A stretch of DNA of 64,000 nucleotides from Qipengyuania psychrotolerans. Its GTDB lineage: Bacteria > Pseudomonadota > Alphaproteobacteria > Sphingomonadales > Sphingomonadaceae. This document shows, in pieces, positions 28,870 to 39,173 of the stretch. Numbering within the stretch: position 1 is the first letter of the stretch; every line of letters begins with the position of its first letter. The translations under genes were made by a program, and so were the position numbers. Location of the stretch: contig NZ_CP081297.1 in assembly GCF_019711355.1 (NCBI RefSeq), forward strand, positions 2,377,001 to 2,441,000, in the 5' to 3' direction. The notes under the pieces are model-generated. The model made no database searches and was not told the origin of the DNA. It worked only from the letters and a program-made list of their open reading frames with translations.

Positions 28870-31800
28870 TCAACTGGCGAGCAATGTCGCGTTCCCGCCC
28901 GCTGCTGTCGTATCGATGCAGACAACGCGTTCTGTTGCGAAGCGCGCGACATAGTGCGGACCGCCCGCCTTGGGACCGGTGCCAGACAGGCCTTCGCCGC
29001 CGAATGGCTGGCTTTCCACGACCGCGCCGATCTGGTTGCGATTGACGTAGAAATTGCCAACTCTCGCCCGCGATTCAACGAATGCTCTCGTGTCGTCATT
29101 GCGGCTGTGCAGACCCAGGGTCAGGCCATAACCGGTTGCATTGATTTCATCGACCACGCGGCCGAGATCTTGCGACTTGAAGCGCACAACATGAAGCACC
29201 GGCCCGAAATTCTCGCGGCGCAGGTCGAGAATGGAACCCATCTCGATAATCGTCGGCGCAACGAAACATCCGGCATTCGCACCCCGGTGCAGACGGCGGC
29301 GCCACACTTGTAGCCCTGCTTTTTTGCGGCGGGCAACGTGGCGTTCGAGCGCGGCCTTGGCATCGGGGTCGATCACCGGGCCGACGTCGGTCGACAGATT
29401 CTCCGGATTGCCGATGGTCAGTGCCTCGAAAGCGCCGCTGATCATCTCGAGCATTTCGTCATAGACCTCGTCCTGAATGTGCAGGACGCGCAAGGCGGAA
29501 CAGCGCTGCCCCGCGCTCTGGAAAGCGCTGGCGACCACATCGCGTGTGACCTGTTCGGGCAAGGCGGTGGAATCGACGATCATCGCATTCTGTCCGCCCG
29601 TTTCAGCGATGAAGGTCGCGATAGGTCCGTCGCGCGCGGCCAGGCTGCGGTTGATTGCCTGCGCCGTCTGGGTGGAACCGGTAAAGGCCACGCCAGCAAT
29701 GCGTGGGTCGGAAGTGATGAACTCGCCTACATCGCCCGCTCCGGGAAGCAGCTGGAAAGCCTCTTCGGGGATACCCGCTTCATGGCACAACCGGACGGCC
29801 AGCGCCGCGATGAGCGGCGTCTGTTCGGCTGGCTTGGCAACGACAGTATTCCCGGAGGCTAACGCCGCAGCAGCAGGGCCGATAAAGATCGCCAGAGGGA
29901 AATTCCAAGGGCTAATCGTCGCGAAAACCCCGCGCCCGGCCAGCTTCAGCCGGTTCTCCTCGCCCGTCGGACCGGGCAGCGCGATCGAGCCTTCGAACAG
30001 GCGCCGCGCTTCGCCCGCATAGAAGCGCAGGAAATCGACAGCTTCGCGCAGTTCGAGGATGGCGTCCTGCAAGGTCTTGCCTGCTTCGCGCTGACACAAG
30101 GACAGGAATTCATCCGTGTGCTCTTCGAACAGATCGGCGGCCTCTTCGAGCAGGAGCGCACGCCGCTCGCCGCCCAGCGCATTCCAACCGGGCTGGATTT
30201 TTTCAGCGCGCGTGATCGCCTCTTCGACTTCAAAGTCGAGCGTGTCGCGGCGCGTGCCCACTTCGGCGGTCAGGTCGTGCGGCTTGTTGATTGGCGCAAC
30301 TTCGCCCTCTGCGCCGGACATGAAAGTCGGCTCGGCATGCCAATGGCGCGTGTCGAGTTCATGCAGGCGGTCCAGCAACGGCTCGCGCTCAAGCGGGTCG
30401 GACAGATCGAGCCCGGCAGAGTTCCGGCGGTTGGGAAAGATGTCGGCGGGAAGCGGGATCGCCGGATTTCGGTAAGGCTCGAGCGCCTTCAGATCGGCGC
30501 ATGGGTCGGTGACCAGCTCGCCAACCGGAATCTCGGCATCGGCCATGCGGTTGACGAAGGACGAGTTCGCCCCGTTTTCCAGCAGGCGGCGCACGAGATA
30601 GGCGAGCAGGTCCTTATGCGTTCCGGTCGGCGCATAGATACGCACATTGGTCCGGCGATGGCCTTCGACTTGCGCAAGCGCGCTGTAGACGTCTTCGCCC
30701 ATGCCGTGCAGCCGCTGAAATTCGAAAGATTTCGACCCTGCGAGCGCTTTCACCGCGCCGATGGTGTAGGCGTTGTGGGTGGCGAAGGCCGGGTAGATGA
30801 CATCGTCCGCCGCCAGCAATTTGTCCGCGCAGGCGAGATAGCTGACATCGGTCGAAAGCTTGCGGGTGAACACCGGGAAATCCGTGAAGCCGCCAACATG
30901 GCTCAGCTTGATCTCGGTATCCCAATAGGCACCTTTGACCAGCCGGACGAAGAAGCGCCGGTCGTATTTGCGCGCCAGCCGCGCAACCCATTCGCACATT
31001 GGCACGCCGCGTTTCTGGTACGCCTGGATGGCGAGGCCGAACCCTTCGTAGCGCGAACCGTCGGGGCGCGTGAACAGGTCGTCATCGCGCGCCAGGGCCT
31101 CGATGATGTCCATCGACAATTCGAGCCGGTCGGCTTCCTCGGCGTCGATAGTGAAGTGGATATTGGCATCGCGCGCCTTGGCAATCAGCGGCCTGAGCAT
31201 CGGCAGCAGACCGGAGATGGCAAGATCGGCATGGAGGAAGGTGTACTTGGGATGCAGCGCCGAAAGCTTCACCGAGATGCCGGGGGACGTAGCCAGATCG
31301 CCGGTCGCTTCGCGGGCCAGTCGATCGATCGCGGCTTCGTAGCTGGTGCGATAGCGTTCGGCATCATCATAGGTCATCGCCCCTTCGCCCAGCATGTCGA
31401 AGCTGTGCGTGAGGCCCTTTGCCCGCTCCGGCGCGGCGCGCTTGAGGGATTCGCCGATGGTGCGGCCATAAACGAACTGGCCGCCAAGAATGCGCATGGC
31501 CTGCAAGGTCGCCTTGCGGATAACCGGCTCGCCGAGCCGCGTGACAGCGCTCTTCAATGACCGGCGCATGCCCTTTTGCGCTTCTTGAGGGCGTTCCAGC
31601 ACTTCGCCGGTCAGCATCAGCGAGAAAGTTGCAGCGTTGACGAAGGTCGACGAACTTTCACCGAGATGTTCTGACCAGTCGATATCGCCGATCTTGTCGC
31701 GGATCAGCGCATCGGCGGTCGGCGCATCAGGCACACGCAACAGCGCTTCTGCCAGGCACATCAGCGCGACACCTTCTTCGGTCGCGAGGCCATATTGATG

Positions 31801-32007
31801 CAGGAAAGCGTCGATACCGCTTGCCTTGGTCCTGCGCGCGCCTTCGATCAGCTTTGCTGCAAGGCCCGCCGCTGCGGGATGTTTCGCGCTTACCGCCGCT
31901 GCCTGGCTGAGCCGCTCGGCGACACAGGCGTTCTCTTCCGCGCGGTATGCTTCGCGCAGCGATTGACGGGAAATAGGGGTAAGGCGAACAGGATCGTGCA
32001 GGGCCAT
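28870..32007 (-). CDS. putA: Bifunctional proline dehydrogenase / delta-1-pyrroline-5-carboxylate dehydrogenase
   Basis: 1045 residues oxidising proline to glutamate. The PRODH barrel fills about 180-470 (with RFFVRLVKGAYWDTEIK and the GTHKDLLAYLVRRLLENGANSSFVNR FAD region split across it). The aldehyde dehydrogenase part spans about 560-1030, with AETGGQNAMIV (general-base Glu) and SAGQRCSALR (catalytic Cys). There is no N-terminal ribbon-helix-helix, so unlike E. coli PutA it is not a transcriptional repressor. It is transcribed in the same direction as the glpD gene upstream. Confidence 0.96.
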   Translation of the reverse strand: MALHDPVRLTPISRQSLREAYRAEENACVAERLSQAAAVSAKHPAAAGLAAKLIEGARRTKASGIDAFLHQYGLATEEGVALMCLAEALLRVPDAPTADALIRDKIGDIDWSEHLGESSSTFVNAATFSLMLTGEVLERPQEAQKGMRRSLKSAVTRLGEPVIRKATLQAMRILGGQFVYGRTIGESLKRAAPERAKGLTHSFDMLGEGAMTYDDAERYRTSYEAAIDRLAREATGDLATSPGISVKLSALHPKYTFLHADLAISGLLPMLRPLIAKARDANIHFTIDAEEADRLELSMDIIEALARDDDLFTRPDGSRYEGFGLAIQAYQKRGVPMCEWVARLARKYDRRFFVRLVKGAYWDTEIKLSHVGGFTDFPVFTRKLSTDVSYLACADKLLAADDVIYPAFATHNAYTIGAVKALAGSKSFEFQRLHGMGEDVYSALAQVEGHRRTNVRIYAPTGTHKDLLAYLVRRLLENGANSSFVNRMADAEIPVGELVTDPCADLKALEPYRNPAIPLPADIFPNRRNSAGLDLSDPLEREPLLDRLHELDTRHWHAEPTFMSGAEGEVAPINKPHDLTAEVGTRRDTLDFEVEEAITRAEKIQPGWNALGGERRALLLEEAADLFEEHTDEFLSLCQREAGKTLQDAILELREAVDFLRFYAGEARRLFEGSIALPGPTGEENRLKLAGRGVFATISPWNFPLAIFIGPAAAALASGNTVVAKPAEQTPLIAALAVRLCHEAGIPEEAFQLLPGAGDVGEFITSDPRIAGVAFTGSTQTAQAINRSLAARDGPIATFIAETGGQNAMIVDSTALPEQVTRDVVASAFQSAGQRCSALRVLHIQDEVYDEMLEMISGAFEALTIGNPENLSTDVGPVIDPDAKAALERHVARRKKAGLQVWRRRLHRGANAGCFVAPTIIEMGSILDLRRENFGPVLHVVRFKSQDLGRVVDEINATGYGLTLGLHSRNDDTRAFVESRARVGNFYVNRNQIGAVVESQPFGGEGLSGTGPKAGGPHYVARFATERVVCIDTTAAGGNATLLAS

Positions 32008-32091
32008 GCGACTCCAGAAAGTACGAGTGATTTAAGGCCCCACTTGGACCTGACACACTGCCCTTTCAAGCTTTGTGAAAGCTCGCGCTGC

Positions 32092-33579
32092 TCAACCGTT
32101 CCGGGCGAACCAATTAGCCAGCATTTCAGCCGTTTCCTCGGGCAAGTGAAGCCCGAGCTTGCTGCGCCGCCAAAGCACGTCTTCGGGCGAACGGGCGTAT
32201 TCGTGATCGGCAAGGTAGCGAAGCTCTGCCTCGTACAGATCGCCGCCGAAATGTTCGCCCAGATCAGCCAGCGACCTCGCCTCGCCAATTAGCAGGTCGA
32301 TCCGCGTTCCATAGGCACGGGAAAGGCGTAGCAACATCTCTGCCGGCAACCAGTCATGCCGCTCGCTCGCCTGCCACAGGAAATGCGCAAAATCGCTCCG
32401 CTCCATGTCGCCGCCGGGCAGCGGTGCAGCGGCGGTCCATCCTTCGGACGGAATTTCGATATGATGCGCCAGCTTTTCCAGCGCGTGTTCAGCCAGCTTG
32501 CGGTAAGTCGTGATCTTGCCGCCATAAACCGACAGGATCGGCGCGCCGTCCTCGGCGTCGATTTCGAACACGTAATCGCGCGTTACCGTAGAATTGCTCT
32601 TCGCATTGTCTTCGTAGAGTGGGCGCACACCGGCATAGGTGTGGGCGATGTCTTCTTCGGTGATGCCGCTCTTGAGATACCGCGTGACTGCATCGCGCAG
32701 GTAGGTGCGCTCCTCGGGACTGATCTCGACCTTGTCCAGATCGCCGTCGTACAGCAGGTCGGTCGTGCCGATCAGGGTGAAATCACGTTCGTACGGAATG
32801 GCGAAGACGATCCGGTCGTCGGCCTGCTGGAAGATGTAGGCGTGTTCGCCCGCAAAGGCGCGCGGCACGATGATGTGGCTGCCCTTGACCAAGCGCAGGT
32901 GAGCAGGCGTTCCTGAACCAAGCGCCGTTTTGGCCACCTTGTCCACGAATGGTCCGGCCGCATTGACCAGCGCCCTGGCCTCGACTGTTCGCTCCTGCCC
33001 GTCCGAGCGCAGTGTAACGCGCCAATGATCCCGCGCTCGTTCCAGTCCGACGCATTCGGTCCGCGTCCAGATTTTCGCGCCGTGCTCCTGCGCGTCCATC
33101 GCACTCAGCACCACGAGGCGCGAATCCTCGACCCAGCAATCGGAATATTCGAACCCGCTGGTTAGGTGCTCCTGCAAGATTGCACGGTGGGGCGGTTTGC
33201 GCAGATCGACCTTGTGCGATCTGGGCAACTTCTTGGGGCCGCCGAGCAAATCATAAAGAAACAGCCCGGCGCGCAGCATCCACTTGGGCCGCATCCCCGG
33301 TTCGTGCGGCAGGACGAACCGCAAGGGCCAGATGATATGCGGCGCGTTGGCGAGCAGCACTTCTCGTTCGCGCAGAGATTCACTGACCAACCGGAATTCG
33401 TAATGTTCCAGGTAGCGCAATCCGCCATGCACCAGCTTGGTGCTGGCAGACGAGGTGTGCGAAGCCAGATCGTCCTTCTCGACCAGCGCCACCGACAGGC
33501 CGCGGCCCGCCGCATCGCGCGCGATCCCGGCACCGTTGATCCCGCCGCCCACAACGAGGAGGTCGAAGCGCTCGCTCAT
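32092..33579 (-). CDS. glpD: Glycerol-3-phosphate dehydrogenase (FAD, aerobic)
   Basis: 495 residues, normal GlpD length. The FAD site is DLLVVGGGINGAGIARDAAGRG; the family stretch TSSASTKLVHGGLRYLEHYEFRLV is split around residues 43-66; substrate-site DYVFEIDAEDGAPILSVYGGKITTYRKLAE lies in the C-terminal half. It passes electrons from glycerol-3-phosphate to quinone at the inner membrane. Its ATG overlaps the mtnP stop by 4 nt, so the two are coupled. glpK and glpF are not nearby. Confidence 0.95.
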   Translation of the reverse strand: MSERFDLLVVGGGINGAGIARDAAGRGLSVALVEKDDLASHTSSASTKLVHGGLRYLEHYEFRLVSESLREREVLLANAPHIIWPLRFVLPHEPGMRPKWMLRAGLFLYDLLGGPKKLPRSHKVDLRKPPHRAILQEHLTSGFEYSDCWVEDSRLVVLSAMDAQEHGAKIWTRTECVGLERARDHWRVTLRSDGQERTVEARALVNAAGPFVDKVAKTALGSGTPAHLRLVKGSHIIVPRAFAGEHAYIFQQADDRIVFAIPYERDFTLIGTTDLLYDGDLDKVEISPEERTYLRDAVTRYLKSGITEEDIAHTYAGVRPLYEDNAKSNSTVTRDYVFEIDAEDGAPILSVYGGKITTYRKLAEHALEKLAHHIEIPSEGWTAAAPLPGGDMERSDFAHFLWQASERHDWLPAEMLLRLSRAYGTRIDLLIGEARSLADLGEHFGGDLYEAELRYLADHEYARSPEDVLWRRSKLGLHLPEETAEMLANWFARNG

Positions 33580-34448
33580 CGTGCGCGGAACAATCGCCCG
33601 GCGACGGCATCGAGTTTGGTCATCAATTCCTTGTCATGATGATCAGGCGCGGTGATCACTGCATCATCCAGCGCGCGGTCAATCGGCGACGGGTTGCGCT
33701 TCTTGGGCAAGCCCCTGCAGAATGCCTCGACCGACTTTCGGGCAAGGTCGGAGTTCTTTTGCATCTGCGCGACGATTTCGGCGACATCGACGGTGGCTTC
33801 GTCGTCGCGCCAGCTATCCCAATCGGTTACCATCGCCAGCAAGGCATAAGGAAGCTCCGCCTCGCGGGCCAGCTTGGCTTCGGGCATGGCAGTCATGCCA
33901 ATGACTTCGGCACCCCAATGGCGGTAAAGCTTGCTTTCGGCGCGGGTGGAGAATTGCGGGCCCTCCATGGCGAGGTAAGTCGCGCCGGATGTGACATCGC
34001 CGCCTGATTTCTCGACCGCCTTTGCAGCATGCTTCGACAAGCGCGGGCAGACCGGATCACCGAAGGGCACGTGTGCGACAAATCCGCTGTCGAAGAATGA
34101 CGACGGGCGACCTTTCGTATTGTCGATGAACTGGTCCACCGCCACGAAGCGACCGGGAGATAGTTCTTCCGACAAGGAACCCACTGCGCTGATCGCGAGA
34201 ATATCGGTGCAGCCCGACCGCTTGAGCGCATCGATATTGGCGCGGGCATCGATCCTGCCTGGAATTATCGGGTGGCCCCTGCCGTGACGAGGCAGGAAGC
34301 GAACACGGACATGGCCGATCGTCCCGCACAGGATCTGGTCGGACGGTTCGCCCCAGGGCGAGTTCACCTCAATCCACTGCGCGTCTTCCAGCGCATCGAT
34401 CTCGTAGAGGCCCGATCCGCCGATTATGCCGATGGTCCAGTCGCTCAT
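33576..34448 (-). CDS. mtnP: S-methyl-5'-thioadenosine phosphorylase
   Basis: 290 residues of the PNP/MTAP phosphorylase family. It shows GIIGGSGLYEI at the N-terminus, RHGRGH (phosphate/nucleoside site), NIDALKRSGCTDILAISAVGSL, MEGPQFSTRAESK and GMTAMPEAKLAREAE. It splits methylthioadenosine from polyamine synthesis into adenine and methylthioribose-1-phosphate. It is first in a two-gene unit with glpD (4-nt ATGA overlap) and divergent from the PEP carboxylase-like gene. Confidence 0.93.
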   Translation of the reverse strand: MSDWTIGIIGGSGLYEIDALEDAQWIEVNSPWGEPSDQILCGTIGHVRVRFLPRHGRGHPIIPGRIDARANIDALKRSGCTDILAISAVGSLSEELSPGRFVAVDQFIDNTKGRPSSFFDSGFVAHVPFGDPVCPRLSKHAAKAVEKSGGDVTSGATYLAMEGPQFSTRAESKLYRHWGAEVIGMTAMPEAKLAREAELPYALLAMVTDWDSWRDDEATVDVAEIVAQMQKNSDLARKSVEAFCRGLPKKRNPSPIDRALDDAVITAPDHHDKELMTKLDAVAGRLFRAR

Positions 34449-34687
34449 GCTATCATTCCTGTAATGTTGCCCTTGCGGCCAACCCTTGCATCAAAGCCGT
34501 CACCTGCCGGTTCGCGCTTGCGGTTAACGTGAGCATTTGGGTGAAGAAGGTTGCCCGGTGTGTAAAGGGCGAAGCGGGGATAGTCCGCCGCAGACATGGT
34601 GCAAACCTATTCATGCAGGCCCTGCGCTTGACTCGGGCACCGGTTTGGCGCGCATTCGTAGGTAAAGAATACGACTGGAGTACCCGC

Positions 34688-37462
34688 TTGACCGATCTTT
34701 CGCCGCTAACCTTCGACACGCTGGCCCAGCGCCTTCGCGATCTGCACCTACGCACGCAGGAAACACCGCTGTTCAATCCGGTGTTCCAGCTTGCACACGA
34801 CATCTCGCGTGATCTCGAAGCTGGCGAAATCTCCCTGCGCGATCTCGGCGATCTGGTTGAGGAATTGGGCACGCATACGCTGACTGCGCGGGCTGACAGG
34901 CTCAGGGGGCTGGTCGAACCTGCCAAGTCCGGCGAAAAACTTGCGCAGCTTTCATCGGATGTCGGCAGCTTCAAAGATTTCGCGGAGCGTTGGTCCCACC
35001 CCCAATTGCACGTGGTGTTCACCGCCCATCCCACCTTCCTCCTCTCGCCCGGGCAGGCGCAAGCGGTGGCACAAGCTGCCGCCGATGGGGGGCCAGTCAG
35101 CGGAGCCGATAGCCAGAAAGAGCCGATCACGCTCGATTACGAGCATGGACGAGCCATGTCCGCACTCGTCCATGCACAGGATGCCCGCGACAGGGTTGTT
35201 TCCTCCCTCCTTTCGAGCGCCGGCAAGGAATGGCCGGACCGCTGGCACGAATTGCAGCCTGTGCCGTTCCGCTTCGCCAGCTGGGTCGGCTACGACATGG
35301 ACGGGCGCACCGACATCAAATGGTACACCTCGATCCGCTTCCGCCTGTCTGAGAAGGCCGAGCGCCTGGCGCGTTATGCAGACCAGCTGGAAAACATCGA
35401 CAGCAGCCATCCACTTCTCGCCAAGCTGCGCGCCGCACATGATTTGACGGCCGCGAGTGTCGAGGATTTTTCGGCAGACCTCACTGATCCGGCGGACCTG
35501 TCGGCAGCGGCAAACCGGCTGACGCATGACAATAGCGACAAGCTCCTGTCGCTGACACCAATCATCACCCAACTGGAAGACGAGGCCCGCGCCGCCGATA
35601 CGCACAAGGCGATTGCCTTCAAGACCCTCGCTGCCGCCATGCGCGCCGACGGTCTCGGGATGAGCCACATCCATTTCCGCGTGAACGCCAAGCAGCTGCA
35701 TAATGCCATCCGAACACGGTTCGAGAATGGTGACGATCTCGACCTCGGCAGCCAGGGCGCGCTGGCTGCCTTGCGCGATCTGCTGGCAAAGGCAGAGCCG
35801 CTGTCTGCCAATTTCGCCTCGCTTGCGATCGAAAGCTCCACCGCGGTACGGCAATTCCTCGCCATGGCGCAGATCCTCAAGCACATCGATGCCGATGCGC
35901 CGATCCGTATGCTGGTAGCCGAGTGCGAACAGCCTGCAACCGTCCTCGCGGCGCTCTATTTCGCCAAGCTGTTCGGGATCGAGGACAAGGTTGATGTCTC
36001 GCCCCTGTTCGAAACAGAGAGCGCGCTGGAGCACGGCGGACGGTTCCTCGACGCCCTGCTCGCCGAAGAGGCTTATCGCGACTACGCCAGGAAGCGCGGC
36101 CGGGTAGCGATCCAGACCGGTTTTTCCGATGCCGGGCGGTTCGTCGGACAGATCCCTGCAAGTCTCGCAATCGAGCGTATGCAGGGCCGGCTGGCCGAAG
36201 CGATGGCAGCCAATGGGCTGACCGACGTGGCGGCACTGATTTTCAACACGCACGGTGAAGGCATGGGCCGCGGCGCGCATCCTGCATCCTTCAAGGACCG
36301 GCTCGAATGGCCGATGAGCCCATGGGCCCGCCGCCGCTTTGCCCGCGCAGGGATCAGGCTCGAGCCTGAAGCCAGCTTTCAGGGCGGCGATGGATACCTG
36401 TTTTTCGCAACGCCGGACCTCGCACTTGCCACCCTCGCCGAAATTGCTGAGCGTGCGCCGGCGACTGCCGATCTCGATGCGCCTGCAGACCCCTTCTACA
36501 GGCGCACAGATCTCAGCCTGGATTTCTACCGCGCGATCAAGGACCACCAGCAGGAGCATCTCGAAAGCCGCACCTACAGCCGAGCGATCACCGCCTTCGG
36601 CCTTGGCCTGCTCAATTCCACCGGCAGCCGCGTGTCGCGCCGCCAGTCGGACATCAACGCCGATCGCGAGATGAGCCTGCGGCAAATCCGCGCCATTCCG
36701 CACAATGCCATCCTCCAGCAACTCGGTTACCCGGTGAACATTATTGCAGGGGTCGGCAGTGCGGCGGAAAGCAATTACGAGGATATTGCCGAGCTGCTTC
36801 GCGACAGCCCGCGCGGCCGCCAGATCATGCGGCTGGTGCGCGCCTCAAATGCGCTGGCCAGCATCAAGACGGTTGCCGCTTATGGCGAGTTGTTCAATTC
36901 CGCCTATTGGGCCAGCCGCCCGTATCGCGGCACCGAAGATCACCTGTCGCGCGGGTGCGAAGCGTTGGCGGAATATCTCATCCAGGATGACCGCAACGGC
37001 GTTTTCCGCCGCCTTGCATCGCGCCTGCGGGTCGATGCGTTGAAGTTGCACCGCCTGTTCGAGCTCGTCCCCGACGAAGAACCGCACCCTGAACGCGAAC
37101 ACGCACGCCGGGTAATCGGCGTCCTTCAGGCCCTACGCCTGGCGCTGATGCAGCATATGTTCCTGAAGGTCGTATCCGTCCCGGCATTCAGCCGCGCCAA
37201 CGACATCAGCCGGACCGACGTGATGGAAATGGTCTTCACGCTCCGCGTCGATGAAGCGCTGGCACAGCTACGCCGCGCCTATCCCACCAGCTTTCCCAAG
37301 AAGAGCGACTTCGCGATGGACGAAAGCGGCGACTATCCGCGCGGAACCGGCGAGGGATATGACGCGATCCGCAAGAATTACATCGACCCGATCGAAGACG
37401 CTCACAACCTCTCGCTGCGTATCTCGACCGCGATCGCCAATCTATTCGGCGCGCACGGCTGA
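34688..37462 (+). CDS. Divergent phosphoenolpyruvate carboxylase
   Basis: About 924 residues with the overall PEPC layout: FTAHPTF, ASWVGYDMDGR, LFETESALEHGG, TGFSDAGRFVGQIPASL, THGEGMGRGAHP and a QLGYPVNIIAGVG/RASNALASIKTVAAYG C-terminal part. Against E. coli Ppc from memory, the metal ligands Glu506 (LFET) and Asp543 (FSDAG) are kept, but HPTE is HPTF, the Lys in YSDSAKD is Arg, and the FHGRGG loop is altered and shorter. Activity is therefore uncertain. TTG 34688 has GGAG 7 nt upstream and gives normal length; the frame is open from 34529 (GTG), with ATG 34613 as an alternative. Confidence 0.75.
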   Translation: MTDLSPLTFDTLAQRLRDLHLRTQETPLFNPVFQLAHDISRDLEAGEISLRDLGDLVEELGTHTLTARADRLRGLVEPAKSGEKLAQLSSDVGSFKDFAERWSHPQLHVVFTAHPTFLLSPGQAQAVAQAAADGGPVSGADSQKEPITLDYEHGRAMSALVHAQDARDRVVSSLLSSAGKEWPDRWHELQPVPFRFASWVGYDMDGRTDIKWYTSIRFRLSEKAERLARYADQLENIDSSHPLLAKLRAAHDLTAASVEDFSADLTDPADLSAAANRLTHDNSDKLLSLTPIITQLEDEARAADTHKAIAFKTLAAAMRADGLGMSHIHFRVNAKQLHNAIRTRFENGDDLDLGSQGALAALRDLLAKAEPLSANFASLAIESSTAVRQFLAMAQILKHIDADAPIRMLVAECEQPATVLAALYFAKLFGIEDKVDVSPLFETESALEHGGRFLDALLAEEAYRDYARKRGRVAIQTGFSDAGRFVGQIPASLAIERMQGRLAEAMAANGLTDVAALIFNTHGEGMGRGAHPASFKDRLEWPMSPWARRRFARAGIRLEPEASFQGGDGYLFFATPDLALATLAEIAERAPATADLDAPADPFYRRTDLSLDFYRAIKDHQQEHLESRTYSRAITAFGLGLLNSTGSRVSRRQSDINADREMSLRQIRAIPHNAILQQLGYPVNIIAGVGSAAESNYEDIAELLRDSPRGRQIMRLVRASNALASIKTVAAYGELFNSAYWASRPYRGTEDHLSRGCEALAEYLIQDDRNGVFRRLASRLRVDALKLHRLFELVPDEEPHPEREHARRVIGVLQALRLALMQHMFLKVVSVPAFSRANDISRTDVMEMVFTLRVDEALAQLRRAYPTSFPKKSDFAMDESGDYPRGTGEGYDAIRKNYIDPIEDAHNLSLRISTAIANLFGAHG

Positions 37463-37465
37463 TCC

Positions 37466-39061
37466 TCAGGCGAGGCCCCAGCGCTCGAGCGCAGGCGAAA
37501 TGAAAACCTCTGCATCCTTGCCCAGCAGCGATTCGCGCGCGGCACGGTAAGCATCGACGTTCGCGCCGTACTGGCTGCGGATGACGGCGGCATCCAGCTG
37601 GGCATCCTTGCCCCAATGCATCCCGAATGGAATGCCAGCCTTCTTGAGCAGGTATTGCAAGCGTTCGGCCGCGAGATGTGCATCGGTACCGAGAATGAAG
37701 TTCCTGGGCAGACCGTCGATGTTGATGATCGCGTTATCGTCAAACCGCAGGAAACCCATCGAGGCCGGGCTCTTCTTGGCGAAGCGCACGGTATAGACAA
37801 AGTCCTTGGAAAACGTCCGGATATTGTCGTCGGTGCCAGCAGCCATATCCATCGCAATCGACAGCGCCTCGGGCAGGCGCTCCAACGGTACGGCGAAGGC
37901 CGCGTTATACACATCGACGCGAATGCCGAAGAGCCGGTGAGGTGCCCACTCCGCCGTTAGCTGCGCCAGTGTACGGGGCGTGTCACGTTCATCGCAAGCA
38001 TGGTCCTTGAAGTCATCGAAGATCATGTCGGGCACGTCGATCAGGTCGCGCAAATGGCCTTCGATCATCTGTGCCGCCAGCGGGTTTTCCGTGACTGCCT
38101 TGAGCTGTTTCGATCCGCGAAGGTTCAACCCGTCATATAGCGAGTGCTTTATCTGACTGCCGAAATCGTCAGGCTTGCCGTCGCGGTCCATTCGCAGCCA
38201 GATCGTTTCCAGCACCTCTTTGGTCCTGCCGCAGAACGGGTCGAAGGTCAGCTCGTAATAATGCGGCGTGCGATCATCGGCGATATCGCCGATAGCCTCG
38301 GCAAACCTTCCCTTTGAAACGAGCTCGTCCCAATCGGCAGGCAGGACCCGGGCCCGTTTGACGAGGCCGCAGTAAAATTCGTCTACCGCTTCGATCAGGT
38401 AGGCGGAGACGAAGCCAATTCCGCCCAAGTGCACGAGCGCGGGCGCGAAGTGAGCCTGGTCCCCGATTTCGGCGAATTGTTCGATCCAGTCACCGCGCAG
38501 CACCGGGCGATCCGGATCGCCCAACCAGACCGCCTTGTCCTTGCCGGTGGACACGACCATCCCCCTGACATGCGTTTCGGAGCCGGTTTCGCCCATCGCC
38601 GAGCCATGCGAACCTGTCGCAATCAGGCCGGCCAGGCTTTGACCCTTGTGCGACCCTGCTGTGCGCAGGGATAGATCGCGGACCGGTTTGCCCAGCCAGT
38701 CCATCAGGCGGTGGATCTTGGTGCCGCCGGTCACCAGGACATAACGCTGCCGGCCCTCCACGCCGTCGACAAATGCTTCATCAGGTACCGGCCAGATGCC
38801 TTCGTCCGCATCGGTATTCACATGGCTGGAGAACCCGCGAAAAAGTTTGCTTTGCGACCAGCCCGACCCAGTGACGCACAGTTCACGGTCGCGAGCGGCT
38901 TCATGGTCGATCAGCTCGCCCATCACCGCACGGCGCTTGGCGAGTGCCTCGACTGGATCGCTTTGCGGTTCCTGATGAACTTCGGCAGTGCGCCGCATGA
39001 ACTTCATGATCGAGCGGTGCTCGTTGACCCACGGCCCGCCCCCGCTGCGTTCGATGCGCAT
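37466..39061 (-). CDS. FAD-linked oxidase (VAO/aldonolactone oxidase type)
   Basis: 531 residues. A PCMH-type FAD domain covers about 50-240 (ELCVTGSGWSQSKLF, GGTKIHRLMDWLG, LRTAGSHKGQSLAGLIATGSHGS), and the C-terminal part ends with HWGKDAQLDAAVIRSQYGANVDAY, reminiscent of the aldonolactone-oxidase/cholesterol-oxidase end motif. It probably oxidises a sugar lactone or alcohol with O2. No His-FAD covalent motif is clear. ATG 39061 has AGGGGG upstream. It converges with the PEPC-like gene at 3 nt and is divergent from the patatin gene. Confidence 0.8.
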   Translation of the reverse strand: MRIERSGGGPWVNEHRSIMKFMRRTAEVHQEPQSDPVEALAKRRAVMGELIDHEAARDRELCVTGSGWSQSKLFRGFSSHVNTDADEGIWPVPDEAFVDGVEGRQRYVLVTGGTKIHRLMDWLGKPVRDLSLRTAGSHKGQSLAGLIATGSHGSAMGETGSETHVRGMVVSTGKDKAVWLGDPDRPVLRGDWIEQFAEIGDQAHFAPALVHLGGIGFVSAYLIEAVDEFYCGLVKRARVLPADWDELVSKGRFAEAIGDIADDRTPHYYELTFDPFCGRTKEVLETIWLRMDRDGKPDDFGSQIKHSLYDGLNLRGSKQLKAVTENPLAAQMIEGHLRDLIDVPDMIFDDFKDHACDERDTPRTLAQLTAEWAPHRLFGIRVDVYNAAFAVPLERLPEALSIAMDMAAGTDDNIRTFSKDFVYTVRFAKKSPASMGFLRFDDNAIINIDGLPRNFILGTDAHLAAERLQYLLKKAGIPFGMHWGKDAQLDAAVIRSQYGANVDAYRAARESLLGKDAEVFISPALERWGLA

Positions 39062-39173
39062 TCCCTGCCCCCTTGTAATGTCGCGGCTCTCCAATACCGC
39101 TTTGCATCATGATACTATTGGTGAGAAACGACTAGAGGGCGCGTCCAGAGAACGCCAAAAGGGGGGCAGGGTC

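Noticed and set aside
29121..29363. Possible frameshift in the dehydrogenase part of putA
   Set aside because: An alternative frame looked plausible over a short stretch, but the main frame stays open and shows normal motifs on both sides.
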